64,000 nucleotides of DNA from Pseudobutyrivibrio ruminis DSM 9787 (GCF_900218035.1 NZ_OBMR01000005.1:62001-126000); one strand, 5' to 3'; shown: positions 1 to 9,243, numbered from the stretch's first letter. Notes: generated by a model not told the origin, from the letters alone. Numbers and translations are program-made.

Positions 1-132
1 AGACATTACTGCTGGTGATACCCAGTTTTCTGAAGCGATAAGCTCGATGTGCTCTGACTGACGATTGAACTCCTTAACAATTGCCTCTGCAACTTCTGGA
101 TCTGTGTTTTTGATGTCCTGTAGTGTGTACAT
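1..132 (-). CDS. glyA: Serine hydroxymethyltransferase, N-terminal 44 codons (runs off window)
   Basis: The 44 codons translated here include [17 protein letters not shown], the N-terminal signature of serine hydroxymethyltransferase. This PLP enzyme interconverts serine and glycine and loads one-carbon units onto tetrahydrofolate in the cytoplasm. The start is ATG at 132, preceded by an AAAGGGA ribosome-binding site. The rest of the gene lies beyond the left edge. It begins only 15 bp after the stop of the GGDEF/EAL gene, so it is probably co-transcribed with ilvE and that gene. Confidence 0.92.
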   Translation of the reverse strand, partial: MYTLQDIKNTDPEVAEAIVKEFNRQSEHIELIASENWVSPAVMS

Positions 133-147
133 TATAATCCCTTTCTT

Positions 148-2784
148 TTATAAATATTTCTTTTCAAACTCGCCTCTAGATAGTGGTTTGTCAAAGAAGA
201 ATCCCTGAGCTAAATTAACGGAGAATTTTCCAATCATATCTACCTGCTTGTCCATTTCCACTCCCTCAACGCAAACATCTACGTCTAAGGAATCAGCAAG
301 CTCGGAGATAGTCTTTACAAATGCTTCAGAGAAATGATCTGACTCCATTTCTGAGACAAATGCTTTATCGATTTTGATAGTATCGATAGGCATGCTCCTA
401 ATATGATTGAGGGAAGAATAGCCTGTGCCGAAATCATCCAGCGCAACTCTGCATCCCAATTCTCGGATGGCCTTTAATATCTTAACCATCCATTCCATAT
501 CATTTATAGCCAAAGACTCTGTTACTTCTAGAGTCAAGTTTCTAGGATTAATTGATGTAACTTCCAGTACATTTTTAAGTTTTTCAATGAAATCATTCTG
601 TGATAACTGAACAACTGACAGGTTAACATTAACCTTGTATTCAGGATGACCGAAATCATTCCAGTGCTTGCATGCCTTGGCAGCTTCCAAAAGAACATGC
701 TCACCAATGGCATTGATAAGCCTCATCTGCTCAGCCTGACTAATAAATTTGTCTGGCATAACCATGCCATATTCAGATGAATTCCATCTAACCAAGGCTT
801 CGGAACCACAGCACTGTGGCAAGCCATTGATAAATTCCATAATTGGCTGGAAATAAACCTCGAATTCCTTACAGTCATCTTCTACAGCTTTTCTCATGGC
901 CTGATCCATTTTGACCTTTTCTGCCATAACTGCTTCGGATTTTGGACTGTAAAACTCAAATCGGTTCTTGCCCTTATTTTTAGCGCCGTGAACTGCGATA
1001 TTAAGTCTTGTTAGAATATCTGTGGAATCTTCCAAATCAGCAGGTGCTTTTACGCATCCCATACTCATTGTGCAATAGTAATCCTGGTCATTTAGTCGCC
1101 ATGGATTATCGAAAAGATTCATAATTCTCTTGATAATTAAATCAAGATTTTCGTAATTTTCGTGGTCGATGAGGACTGCAAATTCATCGCCACCTACACG
1201 GTAGCATTTGCCGTGGATATAAGAAATATCATTAATGCTATGAGCAACATACTCAAGCAAGTCATCTCCGATTTTGTAGCCCAGTCCTTCGTTGACGCTG
1301 GCAAAATCATCCAAGTCAATCATAAGCACCGCAAACTTGGTATCAAGCTTTTTAGCCACATGGAACTCTAAGGAAATATCCTTTTCGCAAGCCTGTCTGT
1401 TGTAAAGGCCTGTCAGGATGTCCTCCTGAGCCTGTTTTTCAACCTTCTTTTGGTAAATGCGAAGATCTGTGATGTCGTAGAAAGTAATCATTCTAACATC
1501 TCTTCCATCCACCCACTTGAGCGAGTCGATTGAAATGTCGAACCACTTTCCAGAACCATTTGCTGAATAGCCATTAAGCTCAGGAAGTGTGTATCTCTCA
1601 TCGAAAATGATTTCTTCGATTGCCAACCTATCGACTTCATTTTCAAACATGATTTTGAAGGTATCGTTTGTATAAAGGATTTGGTGATGAGCCAAATCTG
1701 CAACAACAACTCCATAGCCAGCATTCTGTAATATTGCTTCCAGCGCATTGTAAGAGCTTGCCAAGGAATTGGTAGTAATCTTTTTTACCAGGACAGTATG
1801 AATGATACGCTTGATGTCATTTGCAAAACGCAAATCATCCACAGTCCACTTTCGCTCCTCTCCAATAGAGAAGAAGCACAAATACATTGCAGCCGAATCA
1901 TTCACATTGATTGGTAGGAAGATAGCTGCTTTAATTCCATATTTTATGAAGAAAATCTCGAAGGCTTCAGGAAGCGAAGCGTCCGATGAAATGGTGTATG
2001 GCTTTCCGTTCATAAATGGAAGCTCTACCAAAGGAACCTCCTGGAAGCGAGAAATCAGCGCTTTGCTGCCATCTGCACACCATTCAGAAATCATATCCAC
2101 ACCTATTCCGCTGGAATCAATCTGAAGCAAAGCTGTGTGGGTACAGTCCAAATATCTGCCTGATTCCTTGAGAATATCTTCGGATATCTTTGAAAATGAA
2201 TTCTCTGACTCCATCAAACGAAGGATATCTGTCATGATTTCATTTTTCTTTAGCTTGTATGTAATTTCATGCTCAACATCTTTTTCTTTCATCAATTTTT
2301 GACGCAAGAGATGTGATTTGAATTTTTCTGCGAAATAATACTTTGTAAGAGTTTCGATTAGTGAAATTGATTTGTCGAAGGAATCCTTCGTTGTAAGACG
2401 AATCGAGGAATCCAATCTAACTTCGATAGGAAGCTGAGTTCTATCAACACCAAAGCAAAGCCATGCCCCCATAAGCTCTCCTTCGGAGCCTCTGATAGCA
2501 ACGCCCCTGTACATGAGATAATCATTTGTGCCATATCTTTCCACGATGTTTTCCGCGGAACCATCCACAAAAGAATCAACAATTTCTCTTCTGAGTTCAG
2601 GCGAGAAATTAGAGTCAACAAAATCCTCCTCAGGCTTTGAGCCTGAGAAGGATGTAATTTGTCCTAAATTTTTCCCAATACACATGATATACATATCATT
2701 AGATTTGCAGAATACGTCCTGTAATGACTGCATATCATCATTATTGATTTCCAATTCAAAATTTAATCTACTAGAGTTGTCCAT
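148..2784 (-). CDS. GAF-PAS-GGDEF-EAL cyclic-di-GMP turnover protein
   Basis: This 878-residue soluble protein has no membrane segment. Its order is an unassigned N-terminal sensor region (1-120), a GAF-like domain (about 190-335), a PAS-like domain (about 345-445), GGDEF (about 450-615) and EAL (about 630-875). The GGDEF motif is intact (531-535), and I see no RxxD inhibitory site just upstream of it. EAL is intact (662-664), and the later LDDFGTGYSSL, IDTIKIDK and CVEGVE blocks are present. Both synthesis and hydrolysis of c-di-GMP are therefore possible. The start overlaps the end of ilvE by 22 bp in another frame, with GAGG as ribosome-binding site, which suggests translational coupling. 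glyA follows after 15 bp. The in-cell activity balance cannot be read from sequence. Confidence 0.93.
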   Translation of the reverse strand: MDNSSRLNFELEINNDDMQSLQDVFCKSNDMYIMCIGKNLGQITSFSGSKPEEDFVDSNFSPELRREIVDSFVDGSAENIVERYGTNDYLMYRGVAIRGSEGELMGAWLCFGVDRTQLPIEVRLDSSIRLTTKDSFDKSISLIETLTKYYFAEKFKSHLLRQKLMKEKDVEHEITYKLKKNEIMTDILRLMESENSFSKISEDILKESGRYLDCTHTALLQIDSSGIGVDMISEWCADGSKALISRFQEVPLVELPFMNGKPYTISSDASLPEAFEIFFIKYGIKAAIFLPINVNDSAAMYLCFFSIGEERKWTVDDLRFANDIKRIIHTVLVKKITTNSLASSYNALEAILQNAGYGVVVADLAHHQILYTNDTFKIMFENEVDRLAIEEIIFDERYTLPELNGYSANGSGKWFDISIDSLKWVDGRDVRMITFYDITDLRIYQKKVEKQAQEDILTGLYNRQACEKDISLEFHVAKKLDTKFAVLMIDLDDFASVNEGLGYKIGDDLLEYVAHSINDISYIHGKCYRVGGDEFAVLIDHENYENLDLIIKRIMNLFDNPWRLNDQDYYCTMSMGCVKAPADLEDSTDILTRLNIAVHGAKNKGKNRFEFYSPKSEAVMAEKVKMDQAMRKAVEDDCKEFEVYFQPIMEFINGLPQCCGSEALVRWNSSEYGMVMPDKFISQAEQMRLINAIGEHVLLEAAKACKHWNDFGHPEYKVNVNLSVVQLSQNDFIEKLKNVLEVTSINPRNLTLEVTESLAINDMEWMVKILKAIRELGCRVALDDFGTGYSSLNHIRSMPIDTIKIDKAFVSEMESDHFSEAFVKTISELADSLDVDVCVEGVEMDKQVDMIGKFSVNLAQGFFFDKPLSRGEFEKKYL

Positions 2785-3827
2785 CCATATTTGTCCTCGA
2801 GCCTACCCCACTGGATACCTGTAAGAGTATCGTAAAGCTTCTGTGTAAGCTCTCCGGTTTTACCTCCATTTATTACAACAACATCATCCTTAAAACGGAG
2901 CTCACCTACTGGAGAAATAACTGCTGCTGTTCCTGTACCAAAGACCTCCTCAAGCTTGCCTTCATGGCCAGCCTTCATAAGATCATCAATTGCGAGGCGC
3001 TCCTCTCTAACATTATATCCCCAATCTCTTAATAAATGGATCATAGAATCTCTAGTAACACCTGGGAGTACGGTACCAACTGTTGGAGCTGTCCAAATCT
3101 CTCCATCAATCTTGAACATGATGTTCATTGTACCAACTTCCTCAACGTACTTACGCTCGTTACCATCCAGCCAAAGAACCTGAGAATAGCCAAGCTTCTC
3201 TGCCTTTACCTGACCTGCGATAGAACCCGCATAATTTCCACCACATTTTGTAAAGCCAGTACCGCCTGCAACTGCTCGTACTAATTCATTTTCTACTAAA
3301 ATCTTTACTGGGTCAAGTCCTGTTGCATAATATGCGCCAACTGGACAACAAAGAATCATAAATTTGTATGATTTTGCCATATGAACGCCAAGAGCAGCCT
3401 CTGTAGCAAACATAAATGGTCTGATGTAAAGTGATGTATCTTTCTGAGATGGAACCCAATCCTGCTCTGTCTTAACAAGAGCCTTAACAGCTGCAACAAA
3501 GTCCTCAACTGGGAATGCTGGCATGCAAAGTCTTTCGTTTGAATTAATCATTCTCTTTGCATTCATTTCAGGTCTGAAAAGCTGGATTTTACCATCCTCA
3601 CGACGATATGCCTTCATACCTTCAAATGTCTCCTGTGCATAATGGAGAGTCATGCATGCTGGATCTAATTCAATTGGTCCCTCTGGGACAATTCTGGCAT
3701 CGTGCCAACCGATTTCTCTATCCCAATCGCAGACAAACATGTAGTCTGTCATATACTTTCCAAATCCAAGGTTGTTCCAGTCTGGTTTTTCTTTTAATTG
3801 TTCACGCTTTTCAAATCTGATTTCCAT
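2763..3827 (-). CDS. ilvE: Branched-chain amino acid aminotransferase
   Basis: Fold-type IV PLP aminotransferase of 354 residues, the usual length for long-form BCAT. It transfers the amino group between glutamate and the keto acids of leucine, isoleucine and valine. The PLP lysine is K194 in FTKCGGNYAGS, and the class IV signature EEVGTMNIMF lies near 229-238. LHYAQETFEGMKAYR near 61-75 is typical of the long BCAT group. It is the first gene of an apparent operon with the GGDEF/EAL gene and glyA. The 5' region (3828-4004) is AT-rich, and I see no T-box or leucine-rich leader peptide in it. Confidence 0.95.
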   Translation of the reverse strand: MEIRFEKREQLKEKPDWNNLGFGKYMTDYMFVCDWDREIGWHDARIVPEGPIELDPACMTLHYAQETFEGMKAYRREDGKIQLFRPEMNAKRMINSNERLCMPAFPVEDFVAAVKALVKTEQDWVPSQKDTSLYIRPFMFATEAALGVHMAKSYKFMILCCPVGAYYATGLDPVKILVENELVRAVAGGTGFTKCGGNYAGSIAGQVKAEKLGYSQVLWLDGNERKYVEEVGTMNIMFKIDGEIWTAPTVGTVLPGVTRDSMIHLLRDWGYNVREERLAIDDLMKAGHEGKLEEVFGTGTAAVISPVGELRFKDDVVVINGGKTGELTQKLYDTLTGIQWGRLEDKYGWTTLVD

Positions 3828-4009
3828 TTTCCGCCTCCATGAAATCTATGCTTTGATCTTATTAAATATTAATAGAAATTTTACCCCTTTCATCTGGTAC
3901 GAGTCAACACTTTAACGCACTAAATTATTAAATTTTTTCGATAGTTTTTTGTCACTTTTTGAACATTCTTTGAACTTTCTGAGTTTTAGGCAATTCCACG
4001 TAAAATGAA

Positions 4010-4018
4010 TGCTATAAT
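4010..4018 (+). promoter_or_regulatory. Extended -10 promoter for the membrane EAL gene
   Basis: TGCTATAAT gives a perfect TATAAT with the TGn extension. No good -35 lies 17 bp upstream, as is common for extended -10 promoters. Transcription would begin near 4025. This is after the upstream-most ATG (4005) and before the ATG at 4050, and it supports the latter as start codon. Confidence 0.55.
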
Positions 4019-4049
4019 CAGTTTAAATACTACACATAGGAATGATTTT

Positions 4050-5960
4050 ATGAATATATATACTCAAGTATGCGGCCTGATTATTGTATCCATGCTCCTG
4101 TTCTTTTATAAACGTCAGCCGACTATGGGGCTTGTTTCAGAGCGCCGTTTTATCGAAACCTTATATGCTATCTTGGCTTGCGTCATCCTAGATATTGCTT
4201 CTTGTTATTTCATAGTTTATGGATATCGATACAATCCAATGATTACAACAATAGTAGGCAAATTCTATCTACAGTCACTTCAAATTGTTTCATTCTTTGC
4301 CTTTAAATACACCGTTTCAGACATTGTGGAAACAAAAGGAAGTCGTGCTGAGATACTTTTAGATAGATTCATCAAATTTTGCTTTGTTGGAGGAGTTTTA
4401 TTAACTCTGTATTTGCCTCTCAATTTTTATTACGACGGAATCAAGCTATATTCCTATGGTCCAGCTGCCATACTGACATATGTTTTGGCAACCATTTACA
4501 TTTTGAGCGTTGCTTTATCTGCTTTCCTTTTGCGACATCACATCAAACGCCAAAAGATTCATGCCCTTCTTATATGGATGGTTATTTGGAGCTTGGCTGC
4601 AATCATTCAGTTTATAAGGCCACAATATTTGATTGTCAGCTTTGCCGCATGCATTGGCGCATTAATAATGTATTTTGAATTGGAAAATCCGCAGGGAGCT
4701 ATCTCCAGAAAAACCGGTCACTTCAGTTCCGCTGTTATACATGACTATTTTGATTTTCTTTATCAGAATAAGAAAACATTTTCATTGATGATGATTTCCT
4801 TCAAAACTGTGGGAGATGCAGTCAATGAAAATAAACTACTCAGACAGACAATAGAAAAGCTTTCTGAGTTTCTATTTAGCATTGATACAGCCAAAGTTTT
4901 CGATACCGCCGAAGGCTATTTCCTTTTGGTATTCGACAGCACCGATTTTATGGAAAGCACAAAGTTTAAAATTGCCACCTATTTTCAATCCATAGAGGAC
5001 AATCCTGATGTAGCCGATGCCATTACTCTACTAAATCCTTTCTACACTATCATTCCAAATTGTAATGTAGCCGAGGATGCAGATGAGCTTCAAATGCTTC
5101 TAACAAACTTCATTCCTAGCAGTCGTGATTTAACTAGTAAAAATGAAGTTGTGGTTAACTCAGAAACTATGGCAGAGCTTAGGAAGCGAAAGCTGGTGGA
5201 AAAAATGGTTGTTTCTGCCATGGAAGAAGACAGAATCGAAATGCATTATCAACCTATTTACAACATTTCAACTGGCTTATTCACAGGTGCTGAAGCACTT
5301 GTTCGAATTAGATTAAAGGATGGTACTTTAGTTTACCCAAATGATTTCATCCCTGTTATGGAAGAAACCGGACGAATCATTCCACTATCAGACAGTATTT
5401 ACAGAAAAGTCCTTTCCTTTATGAAATCATACCGAGTTGAAAAGCTTGGAATTGAAAAAATAGAGATTAATCTTTCTGTTAAGCAAGGTGAAAGTCCTGT
5501 GTTTGTATCAAGATTTACTGAGTTGTTGGAGCACTACGCAGTTTCACCATTGCTTATAAATATGGAAATCACAGAAACCAGCTCCTTAATCAGTAAGGAA
5601 AACATTCTAAATAACATGAAGAAGCTTGAAGAAAAAGGAATTTCCTTCTCACTAGATGATTTTGGTTCTGGCACATCCAATTTGAATTACATAATTGATA
5701 TGCCTGTAAGTATTGTAAAGCTGGATAAGCATTTGACTGATGAGTATTTTAAGAATAACAAAGCACGGGCTATCGTAAAAACTGTTATAGATATGGCTCA
5801 TTCAATGGATATTAAGATAATTGCCGAAGGAATCGAGACCGAAGAAGCACTTGAAACTATGAAAACTCTGGGGGTTGATTACATTCAGGGATACTATTTC
5901 ACAAAACCATTACCTGAGCATGAGTTTTTAAAGTTTCTTCAAAGCAATAACCTTAAATAA
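4050..5960 (+). CDS. Membrane protein with degenerate GGDEF and intact EAL domain (c-di-GMP phosphodiesterase)
   Basis: The first ~215 residues hold about seven hydrophobic segments. A GGDEF-like domain follows in which the signature reads AEGYF, so cyclase activity is not expected. The C-terminal EAL domain keeps EAL (in GAEALVRIR), EINLSV, EITET, LDDFGSGTSN, VKLDK and AEGIE, the metal and catalytic set. The likely role is c-di-GMP hydrolysis at the membrane, possibly gated by the seven-helix module. I use ATG 4050 (636 residues): AGGA sits 8 bp upstream and the extended -10 lies between it and the alternative ATG at 4005. It is divergent from ilvE, and a flavin-reductase-like gene follows after 33 bp. 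Confidence 0.9.
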   Translation: MNIYTQVCGLIIVSMLLFFYKRQPTMGLVSERRFIETLYAILACVILDIASCYFIVYGYRYNPMITTIVGKFYLQSLQIVSFFAFKYTVSDIVETKGSRAEILLDRFIKFCFVGGVLLTLYLPLNFYYDGIKLYSYGPAAILTYVLATIYILSVALSAFLLRHHIKRQKIHALLIWMVIWSLAAIIQFIRPQYLIVSFAACIGALIMYFELENPQGAISRKTGHFSSAVIHDYFDFLYQNKKTFSLMMISFKTVGDAVNENKLLRQTIEKLSEFLFSIDTAKVFDTAEGYFLLVFDSTDFMESTKFKIATYFQSIEDNPDVADAITLLNPFYTIIPNCNVAEDADELQMLLTNFIPSSRDLTSKNEVVVNSETMAELRKRKLVEKMVVSAMEEDRIEMHYQPIYNISTGLFTGAEALVRIRLKDGTLVYPNDFIPVMEETGRIIPLSDSIYRKVLSFMKSYRVEKLGIEKIEINLSVKQGESPVFVSRFTELLEHYAVSPLLINMEITETSSLISKENILNNMKKLEEKGISFSLDDFGSGTSNLNYIIDMPVSIVKLDKHLTDEYFKNNKARAIVKTVIDMAHSMDIKIIAEGIETEEALETMKTLGVDYIQGYYFTKPLPEHEFLKFLQSNNLK

Positions 5961-5993
5961 CCATCAAATAATAATAGAGAGAAGGAGAATCAT

Positions 5994-6518
5994 ATGCATA
6001 CTTTTCAACCTTATCCAATTAATATGTTGGAATGGAATCCAATCCAAAAGCTTGCGGATGACGGTATTGCAATCGTTGCTGAGGCAGACGGAAAAGTCAA
6101 TGCCACCTCATCCCACAACGGAGGTGTAGGCCATATTTGGGGTAAACATGTAGTCTACGCTTTTCTCCGCAACACACGATACACAAAAGAATTACTGGAT
6201 AAATCTGAGTATTTTTCAGCATGTTTCTTCGACATGAGCGACAAAAACAACGTGCAGCTGATGAAGGTACTTGATCAGCTTAGTGGTCGCAATGAAGATA
6301 AGCTTCGCCTCTGCCACGTAGATATTGAGCACGCTATGAAAGCACCTTACATCGATGATGCGAATTTCATTATCCTCTGCCGTAAGATTGCCGCCGTTCC
6401 AATGACAGAGAACACCGTTTTGGACGATGCTATCCTGAATAAACAGTACACCGAGCGTCACTTGGATGATTTCCACACCATGTACATCGGCGAAATATTA
6501 GATATTCGCGCAAGATAA
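5994..6518 (+). CDS. Flavin reductase-like (FMN-binding split barrel) protein
   Basis: Protein of 174 residues resembling the flavin reductase/DIM6-NTAB family: a SSHNGGVGHIWGKHVVYAFLR block early, where these proteins contact FMN, and a C-terminal YIGEILDI strand. It probably binds FMN and may be a reductase of unknown substrate. AGAAGGAGA sits 5 bp before the ATG. It follows the membrane EAL gene by 33 bp and is closed by a strong terminator, so the two probably form one transcript. Nothing in the sequence links it to c-di-GMP. Confidence 0.75.
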   Translation: MHTFQPYPINMLEWNPIQKLADDGIAIVAEADGKVNATSSHNGGVGHIWGKHVVYAFLRNTRYTKELLDKSEYFSACFFDMSDKNNVQLMKVLDQLSGRNEDKLRLCHVDIEHAMKAPYIDDANFIILCRKIAAVPMTENTVLDDAILNKQYTERHLDDFHTMYIGEILDIRAR

Positions 6519-6521
6519 AAT

Positions 6522-6549
6522 AAGGCTGACCATAACTGGTCAGCCTTTT
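6522..6549 (+). terminator. Bidirectional intrinsic terminator
   Basis: AAGGCTGACC pairs with GGTCAGCCTT around the loop ATAACT and is followed by a T run. The complementary strand also ends in T residues. It can therefore serve both the plus-strand flavin-reductase operon and the convergent peptidase gene. Confidence 0.9.
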
Positions 6550-6560
6550 CTTTAGTTGAA

Positions 6561-7601
6561 CTACTTCAAACTATATTCTATTGTTATATTTCCCATGTCT
6601 GTGCCAACTGTAGCCATAGCTCCAGATATAATTGGCATTGCAGGTGCAATATGTCCTACGTCCGCATCCATTACTATAGGCACATTGTACTTTCCAAGAA
6701 TTCCAGTGACTGCATTATACTGATCAAGTCCCATCATTTCCTCCTGCCAAGCTGCCAGCGGACGACCAATTATAAAGCCTTTGGCATTCTCAAACCATCC
6801 TGCTCTATCCAGATTCCACAGTGCTCTACGTATAGACATGACATTTAAGTCGCAGGCCTCCAAAAACCAAATCACACCTTCATCGCTGTATCGCTTATTG
6901 AACTCTGCCACCTTATCGTATTTTGTGCCAACAAGATTTGCAAGACAGTCCAGACATCCTCCTGTGATTCTGCCTGTAAACTGAGGCAAACGATTCACTG
7001 CTGCATCGCCACTATAAAGCTTTAATTCCTTTTTCTCTGTGAGATTGTATGAAACAAGGGGATGCTCCTCGTCCTTAAGTGACTCCAGCTCAAACATGTC
7101 GTATCCTGACACTTTATCAAGCTCTCCGGTAAATGCCTTTATGGAATCAAGCAAAGCCTGGTGAAGGTACTCTGCACCGAAAGCTCCTATGCTTGGTCCA
7201 TAGATAGATGCCACATCGCAGATAGTATTAAGAAGAAAAGTGAAATTGGTATTGTCTGAGTATCCCATGTACCACTTTGGCGCAGCATTTTTAACTGCAT
7301 CGAAATCAACATAATCCAAAGTCTCACACATCAACTCTCCACCGCCACAACTGATAAGCATGTCGTTGTCTGATGAACAATAATACTCTGTAAGCTCGGT
7401 TCCACAGTTAAGAGGTGTGGAGCTGATTCCGATTCCATCATCCTTTCGGCAGTTAGGCCCTTCTACTATGGAATAGCCCATTCCTTTAAATCTATCTATG
7501 GCTGCATCCATACAGCTTTTATATGGTTCAAATGTACATCCAAAGGATGGTGCAACAAGTCCGATTGTGCCATTCTTTTTTAGAAACTCAGGATATCTCA
7601 T
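6561..7601 (-). CDS. S66-family LD-carboxypeptidase / MccF-like serine peptidase
   Basis: Protein of 346 residues with the S66 layout: nucleophile serine S115 in the GYSDNTNF elbow, E248 in FLEACD, and H317 in DADVGHIAP, the expected Ser-Glu-His triad order. LdcA members remove the terminal D-Ala of murein tetrapeptides in the cytoplasm during wall recycling. MccF members cleave microcin C-like peptide-nucleotides. The GYSDNT elbow is shared by both branches, so I leave the subfamily open. It has no signal peptide. The gene lies between two terminators and looks monocistronic. Confidence 0.85.
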   Translation of the reverse strand: MRYPEFLKKNGTIGLVAPSFGCTFEPYKSCMDAAIDRFKGMGYSIVEGPNCRKDDGIGISSTPLNCGTELTEYYCSSDNDMLISCGGGELMCETLDYVDFDAVKNAAPKWYMGYSDNTNFTFLLNTICDVASIYGPSIGAFGAEYLHQALLDSIKAFTGELDKVSGYDMFELESLKDEEHPLVSYNLTEKKELKLYSGDAAVNRLPQFTGRITGGCLDCLANLVGTKYDKVAEFNKRYSDEGVIWFLEACDLNVMSIRRALWNLDRAGWFENAKGFIIGRPLAAWQEEMMGLDQYNAVTGILGKYNVPIVMDADVGHIAPAMPIISGAMATVGTDMGNITIEYSLK

Positions 7602-7632
7602 TTCATTCTCTCCAATCTGATATTACTGCAAA

Positions 7633-7670
7633 AATAAATATGAGGGAGCAAAACTTCCCTCATATTTATT
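7633..7670 (-). terminator. Strong intrinsic terminator after the small hydrophobic ORF
   Basis: A perfect 15-bp stem (7633-7647 with 7656-7670) with the loop GCAAAACT on plus is followed on the minus strand by TTTTT. It separates the 30-codon ORF from the peptidase gene. Confidence 0.85.
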
Positions 7671-7684
7671 CTACATAATACTAT

Positions 7685-7777
7685 TTACTTTGCAAAGACT
7701 TCTAGCGGTATTAAACACACCGCCAACGTAAATGCGATAACACATCCTGTTATCATGCGTAAAGCTAAATTAAACAT
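7685..7777 (-). CDS. Small hydrophobic protein, 30 residues
   Basis: Short ORF MFNLALRMITGCVIAFTLAV, continuing to VFAK and a TAA stop. It looks like one membrane helix or a bare signal peptide. A GGGGAG ribosome-binding site precedes the ATG. An extended -10 lies about 46 bp upstream and a strong terminator about 15 bp after the stop, giving a predicted transcript near 190 nt. I know no family for it. It could be a real small membrane protein, or the RNA could matter more than the peptide. Confidence 0.45.
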   Translation of the reverse strand: MFNLALRMITGCVIAFTLAVCLIPLEVFAK

Positions 7778-7822
7778 ACTCCCCATCCCCATAAAATATT
7801 AAATCTTGTTTTTCTTTAATAT

Positions 7823-7831
7823 ATTATGGCA
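7823..7831 (-). promoter_or_regulatory. Candidate extended -10 promoter for the small ORF
   Basis: On the minus strand TGCCATAAT matches an extended -10. Just upstream (7834-7846) lies the short palindrome TTTCCCTGGGAAA, which could be an operator at the position of a -35. No clear -35 hexamer is seen. Confidence 0.35.
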
Positions 7832-7875
7832 TATTTCCCTGGGAAAAAATTGTTTTTCACAATCATTTCATTTTT

Positions 7876-9243
7876 CTAGATTTCCTCGCTACCCTTCAGT
7901 TCCTTGATGCGACCAAGTATCTGCTTTTCATTGAATGTGAAGAAGATACAAGCTCCAATGAAGCAAGTAACAAATGCGATAGCTGCTGTCATACGGTAGC
8001 TTCCTTTTGTCTGGGCAACTGTTACCGATGTGAATACAACCATGGCAATAGCCTGCCCCATCTTGAATGCAAATGTACGAGCTGCAAAGAACATACCGCT
8101 TCTGTCCTCTCCAGTTTCAAGACGTGTAAGCTCAGCAACATCGGCAACACATGCCTGTGGAAGAATTCCAAGGATTGCCATAGGGATAGATGCTGCAACG
8201 GCAATAATGAAGCCCCACTGTAATCCCTTGCCACAGAATGTTGTTACAAGGAATACACATGCGTATGCAAAGAATCCAATGATAATAAGCTGCTTCTTTC
8301 CAATTTTCTTAGCTAAGATGTTTACTGCTGGATAGAGGCAAACGCTGATGAATGTCATTGTTGCAGTAAGGACAAATGTCCATGTATCTTCGATTTCCAT
8401 AAGCTGTGTCTCGTAGAATGCAAGACCTGTCTGGAATAATGTAAGTGCAAAGAAATAAATAACATCACTGTATACGAAATGTCTGAACTGCACATTAGAG
8501 AATGTCTTAACAAGTGATGAAAATGGCTTTGTCTCACTTGGTTTGCTTTCGATATAATCACGCTCGTTAATATAGAATGCCGGAATGAGCATTGCTATAC
8601 ATGCAATTGCAGCCATGATTGCAACTGACATTCTGATGGAACCAGCCTGTCCAAAGCTTCCCTCCAAAGCTCCCGCAACGTTTGGAAGTAAGAATGAAAT
8701 AGACTGACCTACAATAAATGTAAATGAAATGTATGTTGATACGTTTATACGATGCTGCTGTGTGTCACCTAGCTCTGCAATAAGAGCGTTGTAAGGTGTG
8801 CAGAACATTGTCATAAAAAGATAGAACACCATTAAAAGCACAAATAAAACTACGTCATTTACAACTACGTTACTTGTTTGTGGAAGCACGAAAAGACCAA
8901 TAGTACATAGAGCAAATGGTACTGCCATGGCTCTCATAAATGGAATACGTCTTCCGCCCTTGTAGTCAGCACCATCTGACCATCCAGCAATAAGTGGATC
9001 TGTGATTGCATCGAAAATTCGACCGCAGGCAAGCACAAGACCAAACAATGTTAATTTGAAAAGAATTGGATTTTGAGTGATTCCAGATGCAAAAAGACCT
9101 GTGTTAGGATTCTGTGCACTTGGTGTACCTGTGTAGTAGTAAACCATCCAGTTAGATACCACACCAGACAGAAGACTCCATCCAAACTGCCCTAATGCAA
9201 AGATCCATAAGAGTTTGTTAGTAATAGGTTTGAGTTGTTTCAT
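7876..9243 (-). CDS. GPH-family (MelB-like) sugar:cation symporter
   Basis: Protein of 455 residues with about twelve membrane segments. It has the GPH hallmark GRIFDAITDPLIAGWSDGAD near 76-95, followed by KGGRRIPF, which in MelB carries the cation-site aspartates. The family imports glycosides, pentosides or hexuronides with Na+ or H+. The sugar cannot be named from sequence. A GGGGGA ribosome-binding site lies 9 bp before the ATG. It sits alone between terminators, with no sugar enzyme adjacent in the operon. Confidence 0.88.
   Translation of the reverse strand: MKQLKPITNKLLWIFALGQFGWSLLSGVVSNWMVYYYTGTPSAQNPNTGLFASGITQNPILFKLTLFGLVLACGRIFDAITDPLIAGWSDGADYKGGRRIPFMRAMAVPFALCTIGLFVLPQTSNVVVNDVVLFVLLMVFYLFMTMFCTPYNALIAELGDTQQHRINVSTYISFTFIVGQSISFLLPNVAGALEGSFGQAGSIRMSVAIMAAIACIAMLIPAFYINERDYIESKPSETKPFSSLVKTFSNVQFRHFVYSDVIYFFALTLFQTGLAFYETQLMEIEDTWTFVLTATMTFISVCLYPAVNILAKKIGKKQLIIIGFFAYACVFLVTTFCGKGLQWGFIIAVAASIPMAILGILPQACVADVAELTRLETGEDRSGMFFAARTFAFKMGQAIAMVVFTSVTVAQTKGSYRMTAAIAFVTCFIGACIFFTFNEKQILGRIKELKGSEEI

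Noticed and set aside
3828-4004. T-box or amino acid leader ahead of ilvE
   Set aside because: No T-box sequence, no terminator/antiterminator pair and no leucine, isoleucine or valine-rich leader ORF is visible in this short AT-rich region.
4005-4049. Upstream ATG for the membrane EAL gene
   Set aside because: It precedes the predicted transcription start and has no ribosome-binding site, while ATG 4050 has AGGA at 8 bp.
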